This document shows, piece by piece, positions 1-8,278 of a DNA stretch of 56,276 bases. The notes beneath the pieces were generated by a model. It was not told where the DNA came from. It searched no databases and saw only the letters and a list, made by a program, of their open reading frames with translations. The DNA is from an uncultured Actinomycetes bacterium (GTDB lineage Bacteria; Actinomycetota; Actinomycetes; Nanopelagicales; Nanopelagicaceae): assembly GCA_903843225.1 (NCBI GenBank), contig CAIMOX010000016.1, positions 103,358 to 159,633 of the forward strand, given 5' to 3'. How positions within the stretch are numbered: position 1 is the first letter of the stretch; each line of letters starts with the position of its first letter. The translations under genes and the position numbers were made by a program.

Positions 1-1
1 C

Positions 2-580
2 GCTCCAGCACTTCTTGCGACTTCGGCGATGAACGGTGCCATCTATGACTCCACGTGGAATATCTTCTTCCGCCTGAAATATGACGGTACCTACAAGGCG
101 ATGTTGGCAACCTCTCTTGGACCATTGGATGTCGCACTTGGCGAGATCGGTTGGGCGCTCCTTCGTGGCTTGATCTATGCCGTTGGGTTTACCGCAATTG
201 TCTTCCCTCTGGGAATCATGAAGGGTTGGTATGGCCTGCTCGCCATCCCTGCTGCCGTTGTGATCGCCTTCGGCTTTGCATCGATCGGAATGCTTTACAC
301 AACCTTTGCTAAATCAATTGCGCAGATGGATTGGGTAAATGTCATCATGCTCCCGCTCTTTCTCTTCTCGGGATCGCTCTATCCACTATCTATCTACCCA
401 CAGTGGCTTCGAGTAATTATTGAAGCACTTCCACTCTGGCATGGAATTCAAATAGTTCGCTCACTCTCACTAGGAATTATCCAGTGGAGCCTTCTCTGGC
501 ACTTTGCATATTTTGTGGCGATGATCGCTATTGGACTGACTTTGACAACACGCAGACTTCGCGTGCTCTTCATGCGATAA
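2..580 (+). CDS. ABC-2 type transporter permease, C-terminal part (truncated by window edge)
   Basis: The frame is open from base 2 and has no stop before the window edge, so the start lies upstream. About 192 residues are visible. The opening residues (PALLATSAMNGAIYDSTWNIFF) and the following KLxYDGTYKAMLAT-like segment resemble the NodJ/DrrB-type permease family of ABC exporters, which pair with an ATPase usually encoded just upstream. Several hydrophobic membrane segments follow, including one near the C-terminus before a short basic tail (TTRRLRVLFMR). The substrate cannot be told from this fragment. It is the only gene of its transcription unit in the window and converges on the minus-strand DUF3040 gene, with a gap of about 10 bases. 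Confidence 0.8.
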   Translation, partial: APALLATSAMNGAIYDSTWNIFFRLKYDGTYKAMLATSLGPLDVALGEIGWALLRGLIYAVGFTAIVFPLGIMKGWYGLLAIPAAVVIAFGFASIGMLYTTFAKSIAQMDWVNVIMLPLFLFSGSLYPLSIYPQWLRVIIEALPLWHGIQIVRSLSLGIIQWSLLWHFAYFVAMIAIGLTLTTRRLRVLFMR

Positions 581-590
581 AAAAAACTAC

Positions 591-956
591 TTACTGATTG
601 TTGCGATCATCCCAACGTTGACCAAGGCGGTCACCGATTCCTGGGCCGCGTTGCTTTCTTGAATTAGTCCCGGTGTTCTTCCCCAGCATTTGGCGGAGAG
701 AAAAATTAGAGATCGCAGTAAATGCTCCAGCGAGTGCGATGACAAATCCGATAATTCCCACTGGCGTGCTCTTTGCGACTAACCCCGCAAGAATCACTGC
801 AAGGCCCATGAGTACCGATACAAAACCAAGGAGGACTCGAGAGGCTTGTCTCGTGCGCACCTTTCCGGTGAGCGCGCCTACGAGGCGAGGGTCGTCAGCG
901 GCAAGCGCTGCTTCCATCTCGGCGAGGAGCTTCTGTTCATGATCTGATAGGGCCAC
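591..956 (-). CDS. DUF3040 family small membrane protein
   Basis: The 121-residue protein opens with MALSDHEQKLLAEMEAALAAD and a DDPRL segment, the signature of the actinobacterial DUF3040 family. Two hydrophobic helices lie at about residues 41-61 and 67-83, and the C-terminal tail is basic and hydrophilic. The biochemical role of the family is not known to me. It is the last gene of the minus-strand run that starts at the LexA box near 5.9 kb and lies 15 bases after dinB, so it may be co-transcribed with the SOS polymerases. That link is inferred from position only. Confidence 0.8.
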   Translation of the reverse strand: MALSDHEQKLLAEMEAALAADDPRLVGALTGKVRTRQASRVLLGFVSVLMGLAVILAGLVAKSTPVGIIGFVIALAGAFTAISNFSLRQMLGKNTGTNSRKQRGPGIGDRLGQRWDDRNNQ

Positions 957-971
957 ACGAGAAGATTATCT

Positions 972-2189
972 CTATTCAGAGGAATCGCCAGCCTCGGAAT
1001 TCTCCATAAGACGGGCGGGGCGAACGCTCCCCTGGCCAAAGCGGCGGGTTGCAGCATCGATCGCTTCTGTAGCCTCTCGCCAACCTTTTTCACGCTCGCC
1101 CAGGAGTAATTGCTGAGGAGAACCCGTGCCCTCACTGAGATTCTCAAGGCTCACCCCCACGAGGCGAATTCGCGCCCGATCTAATTTCAGCGCGAGGTAG
1201 AGAGCGCGGACGACCTCATAACACTCCTGCACACCACTGAGTGGAAGGGCGACTGTCTTTGATCGACTAATGGTCGTGAAATCAGCGAAGCGAATTTTGA
1301 TCGCGATTGTCTTTGTGACAAGGCTTCGATCTCGCAAGCGATGTGACGATCGCTCTACCATGCGAAGTAGCTCCCTCAATATCTCATCATGGTTATCGAG
1401 ATCAACGAGGAAGGTTTCTTCGGCGCCAATACTCTTATCGGGTTCATCCATTGTGATTGTTCGATAATCGCGACCCCATGAGAGTTCGTGCAGCGTTTCA
1501 CCGCTCGCCTGCCCTAGGACTCGGATGAGGGTCTGTCTCGGAGTCTTTGCAATGTCGCCGATAGTTCGTAATCCAATTTTTTGTAACTCAGTTTCGGTCT
1601 TAGGACCGACTCCCCACATCGCACCGACAGGAAGTGGGTGGAGAAATTCTAAAACGCGATCTTTATGAATCTGTAGCACTCCATTTGGTTTTGCGTAAGT
1701 CGAGGCTAACTTGGCGATAAATTTTGATGAGGCAATACCAACCGAGCAGGTGATTCCTTCTTCAGATTCCACTCGTGCTCGAATCTTTGCCGCAATCTCT
1801 GGCCCGCTACCGTGCAAGCGTTTGCTCCCCGTGACATCAAGAAATGCTTCATCAAGTGAGATTGGCTCCACGAGTGGAGTAAATGCCTGGAAGATCGCCA
1901 TGATATGTGTAGAGATCTCAGCGTTACGTTCCATATTCACCGGAACAAAGATCGCATCTGGCGCTAGCCGCCTCGCTTGGCCGAGTGGCATCGCAGATCT
2001 CACGCCAAGATTTCGTGCAATGTAGTTCGCGGAAGAGACAACTCCCCTTGCGCCCATTCCAACAACAACGGCCTTGCCTTTGAGGGTCGGATCATCACGC
2101 TCTGCCACAGATGCATAGAAGGCATCCATATCGACATGGAGAATGGTGAGCTCTCGCTCGTATTGCTCACTCACCACTGACTCGCTCAT
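972..2189 (-). CDS. dinB: DNA polymerase IV (Y-family translesion polymerase)
   Basis: A Y-family polymerase that bypasses damaged template bases. The first catalytic segment HVDMDAFYASV lies near residue 18-28 and the second, SLDEAFLDV, near 112-120. Both carry the acidic residues needed for catalysis, so this is a working DinB rather than the inactive ImuB type. Helix-hairpin-helix and little-finger regions follow. A QQLLLG segment near residue 359 resembles a beta-clamp binding motif. The ATG at 2189 (MSESVVSEQ) is preferred because it overlaps the end of dnaE2 by only 23 bases; an ATG at 2237 would add 16 residues that do not look conserved. No Shine-Dalgarno is obvious, so translation is probably coupled to dnaE2. 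It belongs to the LexA-controlled operon. Confidence 0.9.
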   Translation of the reverse strand: MSESVVSEQYERELTILHVDMDAFYASVAERDDPTLKGKAVVVGMGARGVVSSANYIARNLGVRSAMPLGQARRLAPDAIFVPVNMERNAEISTHIMAIFQAFTPLVEPISLDEAFLDVTGSKRLHGSGPEIAAKIRARVESEEGITCSVGIASSKFIAKLASTYAKPNGVLQIHKDRVLEFLHPLPVGAMWGVGPKTETELQKIGLRTIGDIAKTPRQTLIRVLGQASGETLHELSWGRDYRTITMDEPDKSIGAEETFLVDLDNHDEILRELLRMVERSSHRLRDRSLVTKTIAIKIRFADFTTISRSKTVALPLSGVQECYEVVRALYLALKLDRARIRLVGVSLENLSEGTGSPQQLLLGEREKGWREATEAIDAATRRFGQGSVRPARLMENSEAGDSSE

Positions 2190-5100
2190 AAGAGTTGAGG
2201 CTACGCGATTGGTCGCGCCATTTAGCGTAAGAAGCACTTAACTCCCACGCCCGTGTAGCTCGAATCGAAATTCCGCGGGGACCGGTTCTGCGCACCTCAC
2301 CACGAACCAAGAAGAGCCATGAGCTGTAGAGCAGCGCGGCAGAGCTCTCTTGGGCATCTTCAAAGAATGTGATGTCGTTACAACCATTGCCATCGTCGAG
2401 AGTCAGGAAGATGACGCGTCGACCAGAGCGTATCGGTGGTGTTTGAAGCGCGACCTTTACGCCAGCAATAAGCACAGTACTGCCAGAGCGTTGATGGATC
2501 AGATCAGAAGATTTTATTGCGCCGATATGGTTAAGAAATTCTCCGTAAAATTCCAGCATATGGTGCGAGATATCCATCCCTGTGAGATCAACCTCGTGAT
2601 AAATCTTCTCTGATTGAGTGAGATCGGGTAGCCCAGATGACTCAAGGAGCGGTGGCGCTAAGCCGAGCGTTAATTGATCGCTACTGAGTGCTCCGCGCTT
2701 GCCACTCTTTCCACTTACCGAACCTTTACTTGCCGATAACTTATAGAGATCTTGTGCGTGAAGTAGAAGATCGCGCCTATTAAGAGCGCCATCTATTGGT
2801 TCTGCTTGTAAGTGGTGAAGGCGATCAAAGGCGCCAACCAAGATCAATGACTCCGTTGTGGGGTATGCCGAGCCTGATCTCACGACGAAATCTGCTAAAT
2901 CGATATATGGGCGACCCTGAATAATTGTTGAAATCTCGTTTCCACTTATTCCTTGGATACCGCTCAGCGCCATACGAATTGCATAGCCACGCGCATCTGG
3001 CAGGGTGAGCGGTGAACCAGTACTCGCGATATTTGGTGCACGGTAAGGAGCTCTAAAAGGATGCGAGGGTTTCGCTTCGACCTTCTCAACTCGATAGGTG
3101 CGATCTGAGAGATTGATATCAATAGGTGTGATCTCGATACCCCATTGTCGCGCCTCATCGAGGATAAGGCGCTTGGGGTACATTCCTGGATCATGTGTGA
3201 GCGCTCCTGCAATAAATGCTGCAGTGTGGTGAGCCTTTAACCAAGCAGATTGATATGTCGGTAGTGCAAAGGCAGCGGCATGCGCTTTACAGAAACCAAA
3301 TGATGCGAAAGCTCGAAGCACTTCCCAGACCTTATCAACCACCTTCATCTCAAATCCTTGAGCAAGCGCAGTGGGATAAAACCACTTGCTTACTAACTCT
3401 TGACCATCATCTGACCCGAGTTGGCGGCGACGCTCATCAGATTCAGCTAGAGATGAGCCAGTCATTGCCGAGATCAGGCGAATCACTTGCTCGTGGAATA
3501 CAACGACGCCTTCAGTCTCATTCAAGATCGGGTCAAGGCGAGGATGGAGGAGGATCTTGCTGCGATGGCCATGCCGAGTATTAATAAAGGGCGTGATCAT
3601 GTCACTCTTTACTGGCCCTGGGCGAAAGAGTGAGATATCGATAATGAGATCGGTAAACGTGGCGGGTGCGAACTTTCCTACTAACTCACGCTGCCCCGGA
3701 CTCTCGACTTGGAAGATGCCAAGTGTGCGCGTTGATTTAATAAGATCAAAGGTATCCCTGTCATCAAGTGGGATCGCATCGATATCGATCGTTGATTCTT
3801 CTACCCGCTCGATCTCTGAGATCGCGTAGGAGATCGCAGATTGCATACGTACCCCAAGGACATCGAGCTTCAGAAGTCCAATCGCTTCCACATCATCTTT
3901 ATCAAAGTAGACCATGGGGTAATCACTTGAATTACGCAGGATAGGTGCAACATCTAAGAGCTTGGCATCAGAGAGGACAATCGCACAGGGATGCATCGAC
4001 AAGTGGCGAGGCAATCCATCGATTTGCTGCGCAAGTTCGATCATCATCTTCATAATCTTCGAATCAAGTTTGAGGCTTTTAAGCTCAGGGAGATTGGTGA
4101 GAGCCTTGCTGATGTTACGAGCACGAATATGGGGCATGGATTTTGCGATGAGGTCGATCTCCATCTGGGATATGCCAAGTGCGGCGCCAACATCACGTAT
4201 CGCATGGCGAGCTCGATAGGTATCGACCATTGCAACGGTCGCGGTTCGCTCTGGTCCATAGCGCTTAAAGATTGCTTCATAGATCTCTAATCGACGATGC
4301 GATTCGACATCGATATCAATATCAGGAAGCTCACCACGAAGAGTGGAGCAGAAGCGCTCCATCAAAAGTCCTTGGCTGAGTGGTTCAACCCCGGATATAC
4401 CTAAGAGGTAGCAGATCAATGAGCCTGCACCACTTCCGCGCGCTGCGACTCGAATCCCCCGGTCTCGCGCCATCTCAGCGATATCTGCGACGGTGAGAAA
4501 GTAAGACTCAAAGCCCAAGGTGCGAATAGTTGCAAGCTCTTCTTCAAGACGCAGCGCTGCATCAACAGATTGAGATGATGAGTAACGCCTGGATAGACCA
4601 GCCTCGGCTCGGTCGCGAAGCTGCACACTCATTTGCGCATGGCTATCTGCCCCTACAACGCTGCTCTCTGGAAGGTGGACTCCTCCAATCCCAATATCTC
4701 TGCGAGGTGAGAGTCGGCAGCTTTCAGCAAATAATGCAGTACTCGCCAAGAGTGAGTTTCCATTGCGCTCCCCCGCCATCCGCGAGATCTCATCAGCGAC
4801 ATAGCGCATCTCGCTATCGCTCTTAAGGTACCCCTCGCTGTTACGCCGCTCGACATGGCTCTGATGAAGTGGAACGAGAAGTCTTGAGGCATCTAAGACA
4901 TCGGCGAGTGGGCCATCACTAGGACCAAGCATCCGCGCAGCATTTGTCAGAATAGCTGGAAGGTTGTGATCTCTAGCAAAGCCAAGTGCTCGTGCGGCAT
5001 AGGGGGTAGAGAGTGGGCCATCGCCTCGTATTAAATGAGATGTGCACTCAATAATCTGCTGCGCAAAGAGATCCCGGCCAGCGTTATAGATAGAGAGCGC

Positions 5101-5517
5101 AGCATCGTATTTACGAGCGGCAATACTCTGCGAAAGTTGAGAATCGTAGCCATGCATGAAGAGAAGCTGTGAAGAGTACTCACTCGCCTCTTCAAGAATC
5201 TCATAGGTTAGAAGGTTCTCATTATTTGCACGGTTGATGGCGGTCATCAAGCGATAGAGAGCAGGCAACTTTCCAGATTGAGCAAGGAGCGTCACTCGAT
5301 ACTTCTTCTGAATAAAACTTAGATTGACACCGAGTATTGGAGCTATGCCATGCGCTTCACAACTCTGAGCAAAGCGAATTGCACCAGCTAGTCCGTCACG
5401 ATCGGTGAGAGCGATAGCGTCCATTCCATATTCAGCGGCACGTGATACGAGAGCATCAGGTTGCGCAGTTCCATATTTGAAGGAGTAGCCACTTGAAAGG
5501 CGCAGATGGGTGAACAT
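2167..5517 (-). CDS. dnaE2: Error-prone DNA polymerase III alpha subunit, DnaE2-like
   Basis: A C-family DNA polymerase of 1116 residues. The order is an N-terminal PHP domain, then palm, fingers and a C-terminal OB-fold. The catalytic acidic pair is in PDIDID (398-403) and the third aspartate in KLDVLGV (D552). A QLTLG segment in the C-terminal quarter looks like a clamp-binding motif. The PHP metal site is degenerate: HLRLSS replaces the usual HxHxxS-type start and TDRDG (38-42) replaces TDHDG, so proofreading by this domain is unlikely. DnaE2 lengths of about 1050-1100 fit. The gene sits 6 bases after the DUF6504 gene and overlaps dinB, which supports a damage-induced mutagenesis role rather than replicative DnaE1. 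Confidence 0.85.
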   Translation of the reverse strand: MFTHLRLSSGYSFKYGTAQPDALVSRAAEYGMDAIALTDRDGLAGAIRFAQSCEAHGIAPILGVNLSFIQKKYRVTLLAQSGKLPALYRLMTAINRANNENLLTYEILEEASEYSSQLLFMHGYDSQLSQSIAARKYDAALSIYNAGRDLFAQQIIECTSHLIRGDGPLSTPYAARALGFARDHNLPAILTNAARMLGPSDGPLADVLDASRLLVPLHQSHVERRNSEGYLKSDSEMRYVADEISRMAGERNGNSLLASTALFAESCRLSPRRDIGIGGVHLPESSVVGADSHAQMSVQLRDRAEAGLSRRYSSSQSVDAALRLEEELATIRTLGFESYFLTVADIAEMARDRGIRVAARGSGAGSLICYLLGISGVEPLSQGLLMERFCSTLRGELPDIDIDVESHRRLEIYEAIFKRYGPERTATVAMVDTYRARHAIRDVGAALGISQMEIDLIAKSMPHIRARNISKALTNLPELKSLKLDSKIMKMMIELAQQIDGLPRHLSMHPCAIVLSDAKLLDVAPILRNSSDYPMVYFDKDDVEAIGLLKLDVLGVRMQSAISYAISEIERVEESTIDIDAIPLDDRDTFDLIKSTRTLGIFQVESPGQRELVGKFAPATFTDLIIDISLFRPGPVKSDMITPFINTRHGHRSKILLHPRLDPILNETEGVVVFHEQVIRLISAMTGSSLAESDERRRQLGSDDGQELVSKWFYPTALAQGFEMKVVDKVWEVLRAFASFGFCKAHAAAFALPTYQSAWLKAHHTAAFIAGALTHDPGMYPKRLILDEARQWGIEITPIDINLSDRTYRVEKVEAKPSHPFRAPYRAPNIASTGSPLTLPDARGYAIRMALSGIQGISGNEISTIIQGRPYIDLADFVVRSGSAYPTTESLILVGAFDRLHHLQAEPIDGALNRRDLLLHAQDLYKLSASKGSVSGKSGKRGALSSDQLTLGLAPPLLESSGLPDLTQSEKIYHEVDLTGMDISHHMLEFYGEFLNHIGAIKSSDLIHQRSGSTVLIAGVKVALQTPPIRSGRRVIFLTLDDGNGCNDITFFEDAQESSAALLYSSWLFLVRGEVRRTGPRGISIRATRAWELSASYAKWRDQSRSLNSYERVSGE

Positions 5518-5523
5518 CTTGCG

Positions 5524-5901
5524 TTAAACCGATCCTGTGGTTGGGCGAGATGTTGGACGGATCTGCCAACTGCCAGTGATCTCATCGAGTTCAATCTCAA
5601 AGGTAGCGAGCGCACCGACCGGAGCCGCCTCTACTCGCCAGATTGCCCGAGCGCCATCATCAAAGATTGTCTGTTCTAAATGGGCTGACTGTTGGATGTG
5701 CTGGAGCCTTCTCCCATCATCGATTCGGTTCCACCACCCACCCGATTCGCGCCAGCGAGAGAGAGTCGCATGGATATGAAAACGTCTACCTTGATAGAGG
5801 AACTCAATCGGCTCCCCTTCTGGTGCAAGAACTGGGGCAGGGCGGAGCGCCCCGGCGGCTGGAGCGGCGGGTAGGGCTGGGATATCTGATGATTCGAACA
5901 T
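5524..5901 (-). CDS. DUF6504 family protein, first gene of the SOS polymerase operon
   Basis: A 125-residue protein with a low-complexity Ala/Pro N-terminus (about residues 8-28). It is followed by a beta-rich region with FLYQGRRFHIHATLSRWRES, GGWWNRID and IWRVEA, the pattern of the actinobacterial DUF6504 family, which is often found beside dnaE2 and dinB. No catalytic motif is visible. A role as an accessory factor of translesion synthesis, comparable in position to ImuA of other cassettes, is inference. The ATG is the only canonical start before the conserved region and lies in the centre of a perfect LexA palindrome. The transcript is therefore probably leaderless. Confidence 0.75.
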   Translation of the reverse strand: MFESSDIPALPAAPAAGALRPAPVLAPEGEPIEFLYQGRRFHIHATLSRWRESGGWWNRIDDGRRLQHIQQSAHLEQTIFDDGARAIWRVEAAPVGALATFEIELDEITGSWQIRPTSRPTTGSV

Positions 5902-5910
5902 ATGTTCGAA
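5893..5910. promoter_or_regulatory. LexA operator (SOS box)
   Basis: A perfect 18-bp palindrome, TTCGAACATATGTTCGAA. Its core TCGAAC-N4-GTTCGA is identical to the LexA box known from mycobacteria and other actinobacteria. It overlaps the last base of the -10 hexamer and the predicted transcription start of the minus-strand operon, a position where a bound repressor would block RNA polymerase. The ATG of the first gene is inside the box. Confidence 0.9.
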
Positions 5911-5938
5911 AGATAGCCTCCTCCACTGACAGTGGCAA
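5910..5938 (-). promoter_or_regulatory. Promoter of the SOS operon
   Basis: On the minus strand a -35 TTGCCA (5938-5933) and a -10 TATCTT (5915-5910) are separated by exactly 17 bp. The predicted start of transcription, 6-9 bases after the -10, falls on or next to the ATG at 5901, so little or no leader is expected. The -35 overlaps a small inverted repeat, CCACTG-A-CAGTGG (5923-5935). Confidence 0.7.
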
Positions 5939-6000
5939 GGTGGCTCCTCTCAGTAGACCTAATGGGTAGGGCTGAGGCAGATCCCTGAGACTATAAGCGC

Positions 6001-6750
6001 ATGATTCTTCTCGAAGCGATCCTGGCCGGCACCTTTATCGGCTCAGTCCTTGGCTTTGTCGGGGCTGGCGGAGCGATGGTCTCCGTGCCGATCCTGCTCT
6101 ACATCTTCCACTTCACCAATGAACAGGCGACGATCGCAGCGCTAGTAATCGTTGGTCTTGCCGCAGCATCTGGAGTGCTACCTAAGTTTAAGCGTAAAGA
6201 AGTGCTCGTCCGCGAAGCGGTCTCAATCTGGGGCATTGGATTACTCACGACGATTCCACTCACAGCCGTTGCATCACATATCAATGTAAAGCTTCTTCAT
6301 ACTGGATTCTCACTAGTGCTCATAGTCGCTGGCGCCTCGATGCTACGCGGGCCAATCACAGCAAATCCAGAACGTCGGATGCCGTTACCGATACTCATTC
6401 TCGTCTCCCTCATCATCGGTACCCTGACCGGGCTCTTTGGTATCGGGGGTGGGTTCCTTGCGATTCCTATTCTTGTTCTCTTCTATAACAGTCCGCAGAG
6501 CAAGGCTGCCGGTACATCACTATTGATTATCGCCATGAACTGCACAACCTCATTCCTCGAGCGTTATAAGAGTTGGCATCTCGTCGATTGGAAGACGCCT
6601 ATCACAATCGCGATCGTAGCTATTGTGATCTCAAGAATCGCTTCGCTTCAAAGCGGTAAGGTCAATGCGAAGTTACTCAAGATCTCATTCGCCTATCTCC
6701 TCTTTGCTCTCTCCGTATTCACCCTCGTCAAGACCTACTTCATTCATTAG
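6001..6750 (+). CDS. TauE/SafE family membrane permease (sulfite exporter family)
   Basis: A 249-residue integral membrane protein with two related halves. Each half opens with a glycine-rich segment: SVLGFVGAGGAMVSVPIL near residue 15 and GLFGIGGGFLAIPIL near residue 142. This duplicated motif defines the TauE/SafE (UPF0721) family, whose members move sulfonates, sulfite or related organic anions. The length matches the family norm. The substrate cannot be told from the sequence and no sulfur gene lies next to it. It is divergent from the SOS operon, with 99 bases between starts. A TATAAG hexamer at 5992-5997 lies only 3 bases before the ATG. Confidence 0.85.
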   Translation: MILLEAILAGTFIGSVLGFVGAGGAMVSVPILLYIFHFTNEQATIAALVIVGLAAASGVLPKFKRKEVLVREAVSIWGIGLLTTIPLTAVASHINVKLLHTGFSLVLIVAGASMLRGPITANPERRMPLPILILVSLIIGTLTGLFGIGGGFLAIPILVLFYNSPQSKAAGTSLLIIAMNCTTSFLERYKSWHLVDWKTPITIAIVAIVISRIASLQSGKVNAKLLKISFAYLLFALSVFTLVKTYFIH

Positions 6751-6766
6751 TACTAGTTGACTGGGA

Positions 6767-6778
6767 TAAAGTAAGAAC
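6767..6778 (+). promoter_or_regulatory. Putative -10 element for the hydrolase-carotenoid operon, leaderless type
   Basis: TAAAGT (6767-6772) fits the TANNNT actinobacterial -10 pattern and is followed by six bases and then the ATG at 6779. No Shine-Dalgarno is present. A -35 at the right distance is not obvious, so this is a weak call that rests on the same arrangement being seen at other starts in this window. Confidence 0.4.
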
Positions 6779-7567
6779 ATGATGGAGTTATGGCACGAAA
6801 AGACTGGTAGCGGTGAGCCGCTGCTGTTGATTCATGGCATGGGCTCTTCGCATACCGCTTGGCAGCTCATCGTTCCAGAGCTTGCCAAAGAATTTGAAGT
6901 CATCATTGTCGATCTTCCGGGCCATGGAAATAGCAAACTTCCAGGCGGAACTCGCATGGATGCGCTCTCACTTGCGAAACTTCTCGTCCAGCAGATGGGC
7001 AGCTGGGGTTATGAGAGTTTTCACGTTGCCGGAAACTCTTTAGGGGGTTGGATCTGCTTAGAGATGGCGGCGGCCTTCCCGAGCCAGATTCGATCTGTCA
7101 CTGCGCTGGCGCCTGCTGGGTTATGGCTCGTTCCAGAGACAAAACGTGAATCTCTTGGAGCGGTTTCACGTTATATGGCGACAACTACCAGGCCGCTTGT
7201 TCCGCATTTGATGAAATACCGTTGGGCGAAGAAGATTGGTTTTGCAATGGTGAGCCCACAATGGGAGACCCTGCCATTAGGACTATGTATTGATGCTGCT
7301 ATCGCCATGGGCAGTTCGTCGGGATATTTCCCAGCATGGGATGCAATGCTCGGTCTGCGCTTCGATAAAGATATTCGTGACGATATTCCAGTGACTGTGA
7401 TCTTCGGTGATAGTGATAACACGCTACCTGCGAAACACTCCCAGGAACGATCACTTACACCGCTTCACTCGCGCTGGGTCTTACTCTCTCAATCAGGGCA
7501 TGCTCCAATGTGGGATCGATCAGCAGAAGTGATTGCTGAGATTAGACACACAGCGCTATCGTTATGA
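6779..7567 (+). CDS. Alpha/beta-fold hydrolase, first gene of the carotenoid end-group operon
   Basis: A 262-residue alpha/beta hydrolase. LLIHGMGSSHTAW forms the oxyanion region, GNSLGGW near residue 87-93 is the nucleophile elbow with the catalytic serine, an aspartate in FGDSDN near 210 and the histidine in SGHAPM near 240 complete the triad. The family covers esterases, lipases and C-C hydrolases, so the substrate is open. Its stop overlaps the start of the CrtA-like gene by ATGA, so the two are translated as a unit. A role in ester formation or removal on a carotenoid or glycoside is possible from context but is inference. Confidence 0.8.
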   Translation: MMELWHEKTGSGEPLLLIHGMGSSHTAWQLIVPELAKEFEVIIVDLPGHGNSKLPGGTRMDALSLAKLLVQQMGSWGYESFHVAGNSLGGWICLEMAAAFPSQIRSVTALAPAGLWLVPETKRESLGAVSRYMATTTRPLVPHLMKYRWAKKIGFAMVSPQWETLPLGLCIDAAIAMGSSSGYFPAWDAMLGLRFDKDIRDDIPVTVIFGDSDNTLPAKHSQERSLTPLHSRWVLLSQSGHAPMWDRSAEVIAEIRHTALSL

Positions 7568-8232
7568 ACACATACCTTTTCATCTGGAAAATTAGGCGAA
7601 GCGATATCTGGAGAGCAATTCTACATATGGGCTTAGATCGCCGAACACTTCGTAGAAATGAAGCGATCAAATTCTTTAAATTACTGGGGACCGGCAGCGG
7701 TGAACGATTTACTCCGCGCGATGCTGATAGCCAAACGTGGGCCATTCTGGTGACAAGTAATCAGACCGCTGATTCGCTCATTGCAATGAAACCATTCATA
7801 TCGTGGCAAAAATTCGCTCTCGCGGAAGAGAGCTACACCCTTGCTCCCATCTCCTCCCACGGTGCATGGGGTGGAATCGAGCCATTTCAGATCGAACCTC
7901 TCACTGAGTGGAAGGGTGAGATCGCTGCGATTACGCGCGCAAGAATTAAATGGCGACTCAACCTGAAATTTTGGCGAGCAACTCCTACGGTCACGCAGGC
8001 ACTACATAGTTCTCCAGGTTTAATTCGCGCGATCGGAATAGGTGAGGCCCCTATCGGACTTCAGGGAACTTTCTCACATTGGCGCTCATCTGAGGATCTG
8101 CGAGCCTTTGCCTACAAAGGTGAGGCCCACCAGCGTGCCATCGCGCTCACCTCGGAGCTTAATTGGTACTCCGAAGAGCTCTTCGCCCGCTTCGCAGTTC
8201 TTGATTACCGAACATCAGCGTTCAATTTATGA
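7564..8232 (+). CDS. crtA: Spheroidene monooxygenase-like carotenoid oxygenase (CrtA family)
   Basis: The 222-residue protein carries the CrtA landmarks in order: FFKLLGTGSGERFTPRD near residue 36-53, AWGGIEPF near 99-106, ITRARIKW and FWRATP near 125-140, GIGEAPIGLQGTFSHW near 158-173, FAYKGEAHQ and ELFARF near the end. CrtA of purple bacteria adds oxygen at C-2 of an acyclic carotenoid end in spheroidene and related pigments. Here there are no photosynthesis genes, and the neighbours are carotenoid hydratase, glycosyltransferase and desaturase genes, so a 2-oxo or 2-hydroxy end group is the natural inference. The start overlaps the hydrolase stop by ATGA. Confidence 0.8.
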   Translation: MNTYLFIWKIRRSDIWRAILHMGLDRRTLRRNEAIKFFKLLGTGSGERFTPRDADSQTWAILVTSNQTADSLIAMKPFISWQKFALAEESYTLAPISSHGAWGGIEPFQIEPLTEWKGEIAAITRARIKWRLNLKFWRATPTVTQALHSSPGLIRAIGIGEAPIGLQGTFSHWRSSEDLRAFAYKGEAHQRAIALTSELNWYSEELFARFAVLDYRTSAFNL

Positions 8233-8278
8233 GCCCAATGAGCACAGGGATCTACCTGAGCTACGGCAGAATTAGCTT

